A stretch of 64,000 bases of DNA from Dactylonectria macrodidyma (Eukaryota; Ascomycota; Sordariomycetes; Hypocreales; Nectriaceae). Made by a program: the position numbers and the translations under genes. The stretch covers positions 868,001 to 932,000 of the forward strand of contig JAGMUV010000004.1 in assembly GCA_020744425.1 (NCBI GenBank). The letters are read 5' to 3'. How positions within the stretch are numbered: the first letter of the stretch is position 1; the number at the start of each line of letters is the position of its first letter. Of the stretch, positions 10,874 through 21,521 are shown piece after piece. The notes below the pieces were generated by a model. That model had not been told where the DNA came from and searched no databases. It saw nothing but the letters and a program-made list of their open reading frames with translations.

Positions 10874-13518
10874 ATAATGATGAGGCTAGCGACGAAGCAT
10901 TGCAGAATATGACCAGATTCAACGTCCATCGTAGTCAATGGTCACAGTTGGTGGTGTCCTCGAAGGTGTGCGGTCCGTCATGCCGGCGCGTGAACGTCTG
11001 ACCATGTAGTATTGGTATGGGCACACAGTTTGAGGTCGGGTAACAAGACGGCACGACGCCTCGTTCGCCCTAGTTGCAACCAAACCGATCTACTAGACAT
11101 TCTAGGGGGGGATGGTTGACTTGTTTTGGAATGGTTCCAGAACTTTATCCAGCAGAGCATGGAAACCTGTGCCTGAACACCATCGTAGCGATGATGATGG
11201 AGTCCCAGGGGACAAGCAGGGAGTGTCAAGACGAGAACCATGGAGAAAACGGATATAGCTTCCGCTTGGCGAGGCAATTATTGGGGGCAAATACTGCAAA
11301 CCCTTGCGCTTCAGGCCCGAGATGGTGTGCACACTGCCCCCATCCCATTGAGAGCCACTACGGAGGAGGAGTCGAGGTCAGGCCAAGCGGGCGCGTCTAG
11401 ACCGACCGATTTGTCTGAGGTGATGACTGTGGCGGCTGAGGCGCACGGCTGGAGCCCCCGAACCCCGAGTTCCAGCGGAATAGGAAGGTATTTGCAGCGC
11501 TGCGGGCAGTGGATGATGGAAAGGCAGGGCCAATACTCAAGTGTGTCAAAAGTCGGTAGGGAGCCCTAGAGGTATCTTAGACCTAGTCTAGGGCCCAGTT
11601 GGGAGAAGAGGTCATAGAGGAACCGTGTGCTTGGATGCCTTCAGATCGTTTGCCTGCCCTGCTTCGCAAAGTCTTGTCAATGTTGCACAGCATCCACCTG
11701 CCTGTTATCGGGAAGAATGACTTGTTGGGCATGGGTTCATCTCCGGGTAGCCAATAGGTGGTCTTGGCATCTGGCGACATGCTCCAAGGTGTCCAAGGGC
11801 CAAATTCATTTCAACATTCTGGATAATTAGAGGCTGTCTCTCCCCGCCACCCCCCCTTAAAGTTATGGCACCGTCCAGAGGGTGAAGACGTAGTCTGCCA
11901 GTCATGATGACACAAGAAGCCGTTCACGTAAATGCTTCTCACCGCATTGTTCCTCCACCGCAAGACAAGACAAGGGCATCTAAGACAATGACCCCGTCCC
12001 GGAAGCACATTGTTGGGGAGAATGACAACAGCGAGCAGCACGGGGAGCAGAGGCAAGGACGCGGCGATGAGGGAGCCAACCGGATAGCATGGCGAGATGA
12101 CAGTGCAGCGGACACTGTCCAGCATAGGCCATGGGGTGGGTGGCGTTGGGCGTTCGGTCTGGATAGCGCATGCGTCTGCCCCTTCCCTGCTGAAGGCAGG
12201 ATTTGTCAAGGCTTACACAGGCTCCAAAATACAGTGCGGATAGTGTTCCTAGGCGGGCGGCCCGGCCGGATGTCGTTCCCCATTGAGGATTGGATGGCAT
12301 TGCCGCCTTCTCTGGGGAAGCACCAAGAAATGAGGACGAACACAGGGCAGCGGCGTCATCCTCCGGACGTTACTTCCCTGTACCGTGATCCTGCGGCCGC
12401 TCGTAGGTGTATCAAGTCCTTCGTGAGCTTGTACTCGACCGCCTCGCATGCTTGTCTCTGACTCTCTTAATATTCCATCCGCAACCACTCACCTATTGAC
12501 AATCCCAAGCCATCTTGGGCTCATTGGACACCAAGGTCGGTGCCTTGGTACGCAATAACTAAAACATTTGCTGCTTATCACAATCAAGCCTCACGCGCCG
12601 TCTCAATCATTTGTTTTCTTTTTTTTTGGGTCTACAATTGCTTTTGCCCCATCCAAGCCCTGTCGTCACTGTGCTAGGGCAGCTGTGCGTCCCTGTCGCA
12701 GACTGGTACCCCCTACCAACTGCCCTACAACCCAACCTTCCGACTGTAGTCTACTGCACGACTCAGGCCAATCACTACAACAACATCTCAGAGGTCAGCT
12801 TTCGGACCAGCTCACCGACCGAAGAGCGAAAATAGTAGCCAAATCAACAGTACCGCGACTGCTTGTCTCGACTGTGACGACGCACTGCATCCCGCCGCTG
12901 TCCTTAGTAGACGACATCGTTGACGATCATCCACCAACTCGGCCGTCTCAGACCATCCCGCTTGTCGACTTGCGGGCCCACCCATCTTCTCGTGTCCTCT
13001 TGTCTCGTCTCCTTGTCCTTGGTTTCCCTCGGGCAAAGCTTCCAAAAACTCCACCATAAGAACCACTAGAGCCACTGGGAGCGCCCACTGGCACCGTCTT
13101 GACAAGACTCCACTGTCTCCACGGCCCAGCCGCCAGCGTACCGACCCTGCTTTGCAGCTGCTTGCGTTGCGTTGCGTTGCGTTGTGTTGCTTGCGAGCTG
13201 CGTAGCATCCATCGTCTGAGCGACTGTCTTGTCTGGCTGACAATCCTCCGGCCTTCCCCCCACCCCCGGTTTCCCGGCCCCCGGCCTACTAGGCGATCCT
13301 CCTCAAGAACTTGACGTCTTCACCCCGAGACCTGACCATCTCCAGTACCACATTCATTCAACCCCATCGACCTGCCATCCCGATCCCCGACCGTACCGTC
13401 TAGAACCTCCCCCATCGACGAATGAATTAGCCCGCTGCGCCTCTCAGCCCGTGCCTCCGTCAGTCTCGTGGTGCAGCCACCACCTTTCCACCCTCCAGCC
13501 CCTTCGTCGGCTCCTAAA
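10874..13518. other. Gene-free region upstream of the ubiquitin-fold gene
   Basis: No coding sequence is supported over 2.6 kb. The part from about 12570 to 13518 is strongly pyrimidine-rich and contains a TTGCG pentanucleotide array; it reads like the promoter and long 5' leader of the downstream gene. The only longer frames begin with non-ATG codons and have low-complexity translations. Confidence 0.55.
13160..13186. repeat. TTGCG/GCGTT pentanucleotide microsatellite
   Basis: About four to five copies of a five-base unit (TTGCG) lie in tandem, the last copy interrupted by TTGTG. It sits in the presumed 5' leader or promoter of the UBL gene at 13519. Confidence 0.8.
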
Positions 13519-14387
13519 ATGTCGGCACCAGCGGATTCCACCCAGAGTGGTGGCAAGGCCATCCCTGATGAGCCCTCACACCTCGATCAACCCAGAGACG
13601 CTGTGCCCATGGAGAGCATGCCTCAACCGCTGTTGGAAACTGCTGCCACTGCCCACGATGCCGATAAGGCCGTCACGACAAAGGATGACAGCCTGACAAA
13701 GGATGCCATCGAGCCGTCATCTTCCACCGCCGTTCCATCCACATCCGAGTCGCCCGAACAGTCCTCCGTCACCGCGCCAGTATCTCTCAAGGGCAAGGAG
13801 AAGGAGAATGCTCCTCTCCCGCCGGCGAAAGAGTCGCAAGACCCCGTCATGGCCATCGGCGCAGCCGTCGATGACATCAAATCCGTCATGCCAGGTGGTT
13901 CCGACGGCCCTGTCTGCAACATCACCCTGCTGCTCACTTCTGGCAGCCGCCATCCCTATAAGATCGATGCAAAATACCTGAGCAGGAGAAACGTAGAGAT
14001 CCCGGACGAAAACGAGAGTGGACAGCCAGACCCCTTTAGCATCAGCATCTACACCCTGAAGGAACTCATCTTGCGGGAATGGCGGAGCGATTGGGAGGCG
14101 AAGCCATCCAGTCCCAGCAGCATTAGACTGATTCATTTTGGAAAATTGTTAGATGACAAGGAACAACTAAAGAGTAAGCCTCGCCACCCAGTCAAGTTCC
14201 CAAAAGTTAGATGCTAACCCCTTTATTAGAGTACCAGCTCAGTATGGAGAGCCCAAACGTGGTGCACATGAGCATCCGGCCTCAGGATCTTGATGAAGAG
14301 GAGCCAAAGACTGGCAGCAAGAACCTCGCCTCTGGTGGCGGCGATGGCCAACGCCAGCGAGGAGGCGGCTGCTGCGTGGTGCTATGA
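13519..14387 (+). CDS. Membrane-anchored ubiquitin-fold protein (UBL3/MUB type)
   Basis: Two exons, 13519-14173 and 14230-14387, split by a 56-bp intron with a GCTAACC branch site, encode 270 residues. The first 125 or so residues are low-complexity, rich in Ser, Pro and acidic residues. A ubiquitin-like fold follows, roughly residues 130-240: CNITLLLTSGSRHPYKID, LKELILREWRSDWEAK, IRLIHFGKLLDDKEQL and PNVVHMSIRP. This pattern matches UBL3/MUB proteins, including the 'W-DW' helix. The protein ends in GGGCCVVL, giving a CaaX box (CVVL, leucine favours geranylgeranylation) with a second cysteine in front that could be palmitoylated. UBL3 homologues end in a very similar CCVxL. There is no C-terminal diglycine for conjugation. 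Expected role: a lipid-anchored ubiquitin fold at the plasma membrane, possibly recruiting E2 enzymes or sorting proteins. The Ser/Pro N-terminal extension is additional to the animal form. Confidence 0.85.
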
Positions 14388-14920
14388 GCACCGTCTGTAT
14401 TGGGATAGAAGCGATTTTTTTTGGAGCAGAACTGGGCTCGACCCTCATGCTCAAGCGTACATAACATCATGCGGCGGACTTGGTCGACTACCTTCGCACC
14501 AGCAAGCGAGCCCGATGAACACTCGGCCGGCTTGAAGCTCAGTCTACCTTCAGGCGTCGCCACACCTGATTGTCACTCTCTCTTGTCTCTGTTTTCTTGG
14601 TCTATTGTCTTACACACGGAGAAGCGAATGATGGATGGGAATGACTCGTGGGAGACGGGGATATCGGAGTCTACATCGGCGTAACCTGTATAAATGTAAT
14701 TTTTGGTTTTTTTTTCTCAAAGTATGCGCCCGGCATCGGCGTCGGTTGGCACTCCATAGCAGGATAGATGGCATTCACATTGCTGTACTATGCACGAGCC
14801 GTACATGTCCTGCTTTGGGAATCCATTCATGTCTGATGATTTATCAGGTTCTAAGGTGTATCGAGTTGTTATACATTAGATTCTTATTGCCCCGTTTCTT
14901 CTCGGTTGGATATCAAACGT
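14388..14920. other. Intergenic region between UBL gene and UMP1
   Basis: The two genes are convergent, so this 533-bp stretch should contain two 3' UTRs. No further gene is supported. Confidence 0.6.
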
Positions 14921-15454
14921 TTACTGGATCTTGAGCTTCTTCTCCATCTCGTCGTGAACACCAGCAATGGCTCTAGTCTCATCACCAGTGTAGATATCTT
15001 CCCAGGTAATCATGTCCTCGCGGCCCTTGAGAATCTCTTCGTGGAGGCTAGGGAGGCCACCACCGAGAGCCATAGGTCGCCACTCGCCATCACGGACGAT
15101 CTTGAGCTCCATGCCGCGGCGGATAGGCTCAGCGATACCAAAAGTACGTCGCAGGGTCTCCATGCGCATCGATTCCTGAGTAGCCTCCCAATTCTTGAGA
15201 CGGGCCTCGAGAGGGTGGGCCGAGACGGGCGTGGAGGACTTGGCGTCGTGGGGGTTGATACCAACGCCGTGGCGAAGTGTGTCGTGAACGCCGGGCGCAG
15301 AGGGCGCGGATGAGGAGTGCGATGTGTGAGAGAAGGTTTGAGGGTTGGAGTTGGCGGGGATGATGCGCATCGACTTTGTTGACGATAGACATTAGCCATG
15401 GAAACGGGGAGGGCGGAGTGTTGCTGTCAGAGAGGGAGAGGCAGAGCTTACCAT
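14921..15454 (-). CDS. UMP1: Proteasome maturation factor UMP1
   Basis: Short-lived chaperone of 20S proteasome assembly, degraded by the newly matured particle. It is recognised by APGVHDTLRHGVG near the N-terminus, then HPLEARLKNWEATQESMRME, LRRTFGIAEPIRRGMELKI and WEDIYTGDE, all conserved in fungal UMP1. The preferred model has a first exon that is only the start codon (15452-15454). A 78-bp intron (GTAAGC...CAAAG, with a GGCTAATG branch site) follows, then exon 2 (15373 to 14921), for 151 residues starting MSMRIIPANS. The in-frame ATG at 15370 would serve if the tiny exon is wrong, losing just two residues. The gene faces the ABC ATPase gene across 406 bp that contain two identical 10-bp palindromes. 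Confidence 0.9.
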
Positions 15455-15860
15455 ATTGGCGGCTGGGGGAAAGGATCTTGCGGGACGGGGTTTCTCAAGT
15501 TGAGATGCAAGTTGAGAAGCTTCGGGAATCTTGCGATGGGTGCGAGGGCTTTGGTTGAGGCGGTGTTTGGGTGTCGTGGTTGATGTCGATGGTGTTGCTT
15601 GCTCGAAGTTGACGAAAGCTCCAGGCTTAGGCAGTCGAACAGCCTCGTGTCGACGGGACCACCCAGCGAGGTACGTACCGCCTGATGCTCGGATCCCTGT
15701 CACGAAATGGTACGTACCTGACAGCTACCCCAGCCCAAATGTGCTTTCAAGAACATCGTTTTGTCCCAACTCCGAAGTCGGTTTTGAGTCTGAAGACTCA
15801 GCGTTCGACTCAAACATGAACTCTTGACATATCAAAAATACTAGGTACTCAATAGCCATA
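15455..15860. promoter_or_regulatory. Divergent upstream region of UMP1 and the ABC gene, with twin palindromes
   Basis: This 406-bp spacer carries two exact copies of the palindrome GGTACGTACC, at 15670-15679 and 15709-15718, 39 bp apart start to start. Both genes diverge from it. No match to a proteasome PACE/Rpn4 element was noticed. A role as a factor-binding pair is inference only. Confidence 0.4.
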
Positions 15861-17795
15861 ATGAGGTCTCTCACGTCACGTCCGCCCGTCATCCGCATCG
15901 CCAATGGCACCTTTTACCGCCGTCACCCCAACTCGGCGTCGTCGCATCCCAACCCGCCGCTCTTTAGCAACCTGACCTTCGAGCTCGCCTCGGCGTCATA
16001 TGCGCCGCGCAACTGGTGCATCGTCGGACCTTCCCTCTCCGGAAAGACGACCCTGCTGCAAGCGCTGAGGGGCCGTCTGCTCTGCGAGCCAGCCTCGGCC
16101 AGGTCCTACCCGTACCTATCGACAGACGCCGTGCCAAACCGCCTAAAGGCGCCGACCACGGCGATTCAGTATGTGGGTTTCGACGCCGAGCAGGGTGCGG
16201 GCGGCCTGGCTGGGAGCGCCGGCACGTCCGCGTATCTGTCTGCACGCTACGAGTCCAGGCGAGAAATCACCGACTTTTCGCTGCGAGACTTCCTCCTGGG
16301 CAACACGGAGCTGAACCCGCTCGAGACGAATCCCGAAGATGACGGCAGCATCTCCCCTCAGTTCTTCAGCCGTATAGTCAACGATCTAAGACTAGACCAC
16401 CTTCTTGAGCTCCCGGTATCCTTCCTGAGTAACGGCCAAGGCCGACGAGCTCGTATTGCCCGGGCCCTACTTACTAAACCAGAAGTGCTGCTCCTGGACG
16501 AGCCGTTCATGGGGCTCGACCCTCCCACCGTGACGGGGTTGAGCCCGTTGTTGAAGTCGCTAGCTGCGCAAGCCAGCCCTCGCTTGATTTTGAGTGCGCG
16601 ACCTCAAGATCCGGTGCCCGAGTGGGTGACTCATCTGTTGTATCTGAGGTCGGACTGCCAGATCGGCTCCATGGGGCCCAAGGAGGAGGTCCTTGATGGT
16701 TTGAAGAAGTATGTCCAAGGTGTCCGGAATGGCGTGCTCGTGGAGGATCAGAAGCTACCCCTTCACTCGCTTGCCGATATTGGTCGTGTGTTGCCCACAG
16801 ATGCCAAAAGCTCGAGTCAAACGGACAAGGGACAGGCCATCCACCAAAGCCTGGAGCCTGTTAACCCCAGTGCCGAACCGCTCGTGGAAATGGACGGGTG
16901 CAAAGTTCAGTACCGTGGTAAGGTTGCGCTCGGAAACTGGACGCAGCAGACTGCGGATGGCCCCAAGGGCGGTTTGATCTGGACAGTCCGACGTGGAGAG
17001 CGCTGGGGTGTCTTCGGCCCCAATGGGTCGGGCAAGACTACAATTGTGTCCCTCCTATGTTCAGATCATCCCCAGACTTACTCTCTGCCTATCAAGCTCT
17101 TCGGACGGTCCCGCCTACCCGAGCCTGGATCTGGCGACCGGCCTCTTACATTCTGGGATATCCAATCCCGTATTGGCCACTCTAGTCCCGAGGTTCACCA
17201 GCACATACCCCGCCGCCTAACTGTGCGCCAGGTCGTCGAGAATGCGTGGTCGGAAACGTTCGGTGGCGTACCCAAGCTCAACGATGCCGCGCGGGCAAGG
17301 GTTGAGGCTGCGCTCAAGTGGTTTGCGCCAGAGCTGAACCCCGAATTCTTATCCTCAACCTCTCACGAGAGCCTCGCTTGGGCAGACGAGTATCTGTTTG
17401 GTGGTCTGCCGTTCAGCGCACAGCGAGTCGCGCTGTTCATCCGGTCGATGATCAAGAGCCCCGACGTGGTGGTTCTCGATGAGGCTTTCAGTGGCATGGA
17501 CGACGCGGTCCGTGACAAGTGCACGCTGTTCCTTAATCATGGAGAAGCGAAGACATACCAAGGCGAGGCCATTGTTGAAAGCGAGGCATCTCGGACAGGG
17601 ACCGTCAAGGTTCCAGGCTTGTCGGATCAACAGGCTCTCATCTGCATCGCTCACATCAAAGAGGAAGTTCCCGACTGCGTCAGGGAGTGGTTATGTCTAC
17701 CGGAGGCAAACACTGGTCGTCTAGCGAGGTTTGGGAGACTCGATGGGCCATTGGGTGAAGATGAGTCGAGGTGGCGGAACGTCTGGGGTTTTTAG
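15861..17795 (+). CDS. Soluble twin-cassette ABC ATPase (ModF/YDR061W-like)
   Basis: Single-exon gene of 644 residues with two ABC nucleotide-binding domains and no recognisable membrane spans. Cassette 1 has Walker A CIVGPSLSGKTTLL, an LSNGQGRRARIARALL signature and Walker B VLLLDEPFMGLDPP. Cassette 2 has Walker A VFGPNGSGKTTIV and Walker B VVVLDEAFSGMDD, but its signature position reads FGGLPFSAQRVALF, without the LSGGQ core. So one composite ATP site may be degenerate. The arrangement recalls bacterial ModF and the poorly studied yeast protein YDR061W. Without transmembrane domains it is unlikely to be a transporter by itself and may act with a partner or in an intracellular ATPase role. 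The start ATG follows AGCCATA, and no better upstream start was seen. Function is not established. Confidence 0.8.
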   Translation: MRSLTSRPPVIRIANGTFYRRHPNSASSHPNPPLFSNLTFELASASYAPRNWCIVGPSLSGKTTLLQALRGRLLCEPASARSYPYLSTDAVPNRLKAPTTAIQYVGFDAEQGAGGLAGSAGTSAYLSARYESRREITDFSLRDFLLGNTELNPLETNPEDDGSISPQFFSRIVNDLRLDHLLELPVSFLSNGQGRRARIARALLTKPEVLLLDEPFMGLDPPTVTGLSPLLKSLAAQASPRLILSARPQDPVPEWVTHLLYLRSDCQIGSMGPKEEVLDGLKKYVQGVRNGVLVEDQKLPLHSLADIGRVLPTDAKSSSQTDKGQAIHQSLEPVNPSAEPLVEMDGCKVQYRGKVALGNWTQQTADGPKGGLIWTVRRGERWGVFGPNGSGKTTIVSLLCSDHPQTYSLPIKLFGRSRLPEPGSGDRPLTFWDIQSRIGHSSPEVHQHIPRRLTVRQVVENAWSETFGGVPKLNDAARARVEAALKWFAPELNPEFLSSTSHESLAWADEYLFGGLPFSAQRVALFIRSMIKSPDVVVLDEAFSGMDDAVRDKCTLFLNHGEAKTYQGEAIVESEASRTGTVKVPGLSDQQALICIAHIKEEVPDCVREWLCLPEANTGRLARFGRLDGPLGEDESRWRNVWGF

Positions 17796-18494
17796 ACAGA
17801 ATGGTCCCTGAAGCTGGCTCTCACCACCATACCGTAATTTATGTTTGGATATCTAAATGGGGCATTCAGGACATGGAATACACGAGGAAAATAAACTACA
17901 TCCAATTCACTGGAATATCAATCAAGTTCAAACAGGAGAATCCCAACCTCTAGCCTATCTATCGACAGCAGAAAGAAAGTCGATAATACGATAAATCTAT
18001 CTCGATGGTATAGGGTATGAATAGTTGCAACCGACCAGCATGCCAGGCTATCATCTTGGCCACTGAACCACACTAGAAATAAATGATGATAGTTTTCTGT
18101 TTCATTGATGCGGATGCCGTGATCGCCTAATTCTTGAGAAATCATGTCAACCTGTATTTCAGTTGATAGTTTATTTATCTGAGGGCTTAGATTTCCAACT
18201 ACTTGTTGAAACTGCGGATTTCAGCCAGCATTGCTCAACGATAGAAATATGCTAGGAACGCCCTTTCCTCAAAGATGAACTGTAAAAGCATGGAGTTCAT
18301 GCCAAAAGTGTCATTTCAACGCTTCCCACCAAAGCGTCTTAGACAGGAAGGACTGGAATCCGATGCCAGCCTCAGGTAATATTTAGGGTGGTGGGGGCTT
18401 GGGTTTCTACTGCCTTGGGTGCACTGTTCATCTTGCAATTCCTAACTCACAATTCACACCCCGCCATCTTAGTAACAACAATGCGACCACCGTC
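17796..18494. other. Intergenic region between ABC gene and conserved orphan
   Basis: About 700 bp, AT-richer than its neighbours, without supported genes. It should hold the ABC 3' UTR and the promoter of the next gene. Confidence 0.6.
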
Positions 18495-19757
18495 ATGCCT
18501 CGCCGCCTGCCGTGGAAGACAAGCACGGATTCGGGCACCGAAAGAGGTCAACCTATGAAGCCTCAACCAGTGAAGCCTCAGAGCCCACATCTACCAGCAT
18601 TGAGATCCCCCCATGCCCTCCCATCACCGGCCTCTAGATCCCGCACGCCGTTTAAGAAAGCGCAACGCGATCACGATGTTGATCCCGACGGTATGTCAAC
18701 CAACGTCGCGACGCTGGTATTTCTTGCCGCTGAACATATCTTGCAGATGGAATTCGTAGCCCTTCTACGTCACCGCCCCCGGAAGTTCCGGTAGAGAGGT
18801 TTCTCTCCCATCTCTCATTTCTCCTCTGGGTCAAGTGTCTTACACATAGCTTCCAGATTCATGATTCCTGGCCCTCTGCACGATGACCGTTATCGCATGG
18901 TGGAGGATGAGTTTCTGACCGTCGCCCACCAATTCACAACCCATCTCCACCGTGCAGAGTACAACCGGCTTAAGAACCTGGCAAAGACTCAAAACGCTGC
19001 GACTATCAGGGAGATTGAGCGGCCCACTGTCGGCACCCCAACTCTGCTCACGCGACAACGACAGGATAGCGCACGTCAGATCGCAAAACAGCAAAAGCTG
19101 CTGCAGGGCGGTAGCCATGACGCCCATCCGTCGCGAATAGCCACGAGCTTACAAGGCTTGATGGAGAGTCCCAGGAAGGAGGCCAAGTGGATTTCATCCA
19201 CAGCCATGGGGTCAGCCACCACCAGAGCGGCTGCAGGGTTTCAATCAAACCTATCTAGCCCGCCCAAGCCACTTGAGGCGCCGCGAAGGGTGTCATCAGT
19301 GAAGAAGCGCCGACTGCCGAGCATGGATGACGATACTACGACGGATGACAGTGGAGAGGAAGATCCAGTTACACCCACGCGTAGCTCGACAACCAAGCCT
19401 GCCCGCGTCACACAAATCTCATCGGCCACATCTCGCTCGACACCATGGTCATTAAGCACACCGAGGGCTGCGGTTGCAGTGTCAAGCCCGAGGAACAGCC
19501 ACAACCTCACACCCAGTACCCATCGGCCTCGTATCGCCCCCGTGAAGCCTGGGTCAACCTGGGGAAATAACAAGTTAAGGATCGCCGATGAAACCAGTGA
19601 CAAAAACGATGACGACGACGACGATGACGACCCGTTTGGCATTGCAAAGCGGAGAATACGGAGGCAACAATCCAAAGATCAGTTTCGCAAGACGGAACAG
19701 AAAGACACTTCGACGCCAAAGAAAGCTTCACTAGACAATATACCGTCCTTCATGTGA
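18495..19757 (+). CDS. Conserved filamentous-fungal protein of unknown function
   Basis: Three exons (18495-18690, 18747-18798, 18857-19757) with 56- and 58-bp introns join in phase to 382 residues. The N-terminus, MPRRLPWK, leads a basic, Ser/Pro-rich segment. A compact conserved block spans the two splice junctions: EVPVERFMIPGPLHDDRYRM, then VEDEFLTVAHQFTTHLHRAE and YNRLKNLAKTQNAATIREI. It looks helical and is the likely folded core. The C-terminal half is disordered, with many Ser/Thr-Pro sites, basic clusters (KKRRLPS; AKRRIRRQQ) and a run of nine acidic residues after DKN. The basic clusters suggest nuclear localisation. I recall similar proteins in other filamentous ascomycetes but no named function, so none is given. 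It converges on NMD3 with only 156 bp between stops. Confidence 0.78.
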
Positions 19758-19913
19758 AGTGCTTACGCCTTCGCAACCACAATTACAAAGACATATTCCA
19801 CATATACCTACTTGGCTACTCTACTGGCATGGAGTTTAGTCTTATAAACGGTTCGGAATCGACAGCGAACAGAGGGAATCATTTCTTTTCATTGCTAGTC
19901 TCCGGCATGTCAT

Positions 19914-21521
19914 CTAAGAATCTTCCATTGTGAGCTCATCAAAGTCGTCCAGTAGCTCGTCCATGTTAACCTTCGGCGCGTCATCACTCCCCTCCGTCTC
20001 CGCAATGCTCATCTCCTCCAAGTCTCTCTTCTTCTTGGACTTGTACAGAGCGAGCGTGGCGCGGAGGTCATCGTCTTCCTCAACATCCCGCAAGAATTGC
20101 TCGTACTCCTGTTCCAAACGATCCTGGTCGGCCTTCTTGGGCAACAGCTCGCCCTCGTCCTTGCCCATGCGCTTGAGTTTCCAGTTCCTGTTGCGGTTCT
20201 TGCGGCGGTGGGGATAGTGCTTCTTCACAAGCACCACATCTGGGATGGTCGACGAGTATGTGTTCGACGCCTCAATGGCCTCGTACTCGCTATTGTTGAA
20301 GTTAGATCCGGCAAGGAGATATCCCATGACTGAGTCTCCCGGTTGCAAGTATCTTCCAAGGTGTGTCCTAGTAAAATAGGTCTTGTCATTGACTCCTAGG
20401 TCAGTGGCCCGAGCAACTGTAGCCTCAGAAAGCAACCACCGCCCCTTTTGCGTGTTTGTGGGCTCGATGTCCATGATGATGAACTCGACGAGCTCTTTGG
20501 TGTCCGTCAGAGACAGGAAAGGAGCACGCCAGTAGATTGGTGCGCTTATGTCGGCAGTCTGGAGTGTTTGAGGGTCCAACAAATAAACAGAAGTGCCAAT
20601 CTTGTGGCACAAGACAAGAGGGTTGATGTTTCCGCACTGCTTTGCCAATCGAATGGGCATGGCAACTAGATCATCTTTACATACCGGCACCAGCTCGGCC
20701 GAGTATGTGAATTTATACGACTTTTTGGAGGTGTGAACATCCATGGAAATCAACTCTTGCGAATTCTTCACCTTGACAGGTACGACCGAGTTGAGGAAGT
20801 CGACAAATTTCTCTGCCTGATTCTTTTGCGCGAAGAAGAAATCGATACCGTCCCTGGCTTCCCTGATGTTGAGAGTGTCTTTGTGGGCACCATGCTTCAG
20901 AATAAGCTGCTCCAAGAACAAAAATGTTCGCTTGTGGAGAACTTTCTGTCGAACCTGTACCGCGGCACGCCAGACGTTGGCAGTGTATGACTTGGCGCAC
21001 TCGGGGCACTGTTGATAGGCTACGACATAGACGATCTCGAAGCTTTGCTGGAGGAGCATGCCGTCCTGGACGTCATCCTGGATGGTGAGCTTCACCTTGA
21101 CTCGGCGCGAATGGGGTTCAGTCCAGATGAAACTGGCGTCGACGATGCGAACTTTGTTGAGTCCTCTCAACTTCTTTAGGCAGAGGGCGAGCAGTTCGCG
21201 GGATTCGGGTGCGGCAACGATCCAGGTGTTGGGGGGCATAAGCCATCGGTCGCAGTCTCGGCAGAAGTTGAGAGTCGCTTCGCGCTGGATGCCTCCAGAA
21301 ATGTCGACTGTCAGCTTTACGCAGTCGTAGCAGAGCGCGCCGGTAGCCGTGGTTCCATCGATGGGAGCGCCGCAGTTGCAGCACAGAATACTAAATGGTT
21401 TCGCGTTAGCCAGAGGGGCAGAGACGGTGCGGGGTTCATGGGTGTCAACTTACGTTGCGATGCTCTGCTGTTGGGTGCCAGGTGCGATAGACACCGGCTG
21501 GTCATCTAAATCCATCGACAT
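19914..21521 (-). CDS. NMD3: 60S ribosomal subunit export adaptor NMD3
   Basis: NMD3 binds the nascent large ribosomal subunit in the nucleus and recruits the exportin Crm1. Exon 1 (21454-21521) encodes MSMDLDDQPVSIAPGTQQQS and a few residues more; after a 63-bp intron (GTAAGT...TTTAG) exon 2 runs to the stop at 19914. Total 514 residues. The N-terminal zinc-binding part shows CCNCGAP, CYDC, CRDCDRW and later CPEC motifs, the paired CxxC pattern of NMD3. The body contains QVRQKVLHKRTFLFLEQLIL and GIDFFFAQKNQAEKFVDFLN, conserved in the family. The acidic C-terminal tail (MDELLDDFDELTMEDS), preceded by a basic stretch (HRRKNRNRNWKLKRM), fits the export and import signals known in yeast Nmd3. 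Full length and intact. Confidence 0.95.

Noticed and set aside
12568..13059. 163-codon open frame (+) upstream of the ubiquitin-fold gene
   Set aside because: It starts with a non-ATG codon, and its Pro/Ser-rich content reflects a pyrimidine-rich leader.
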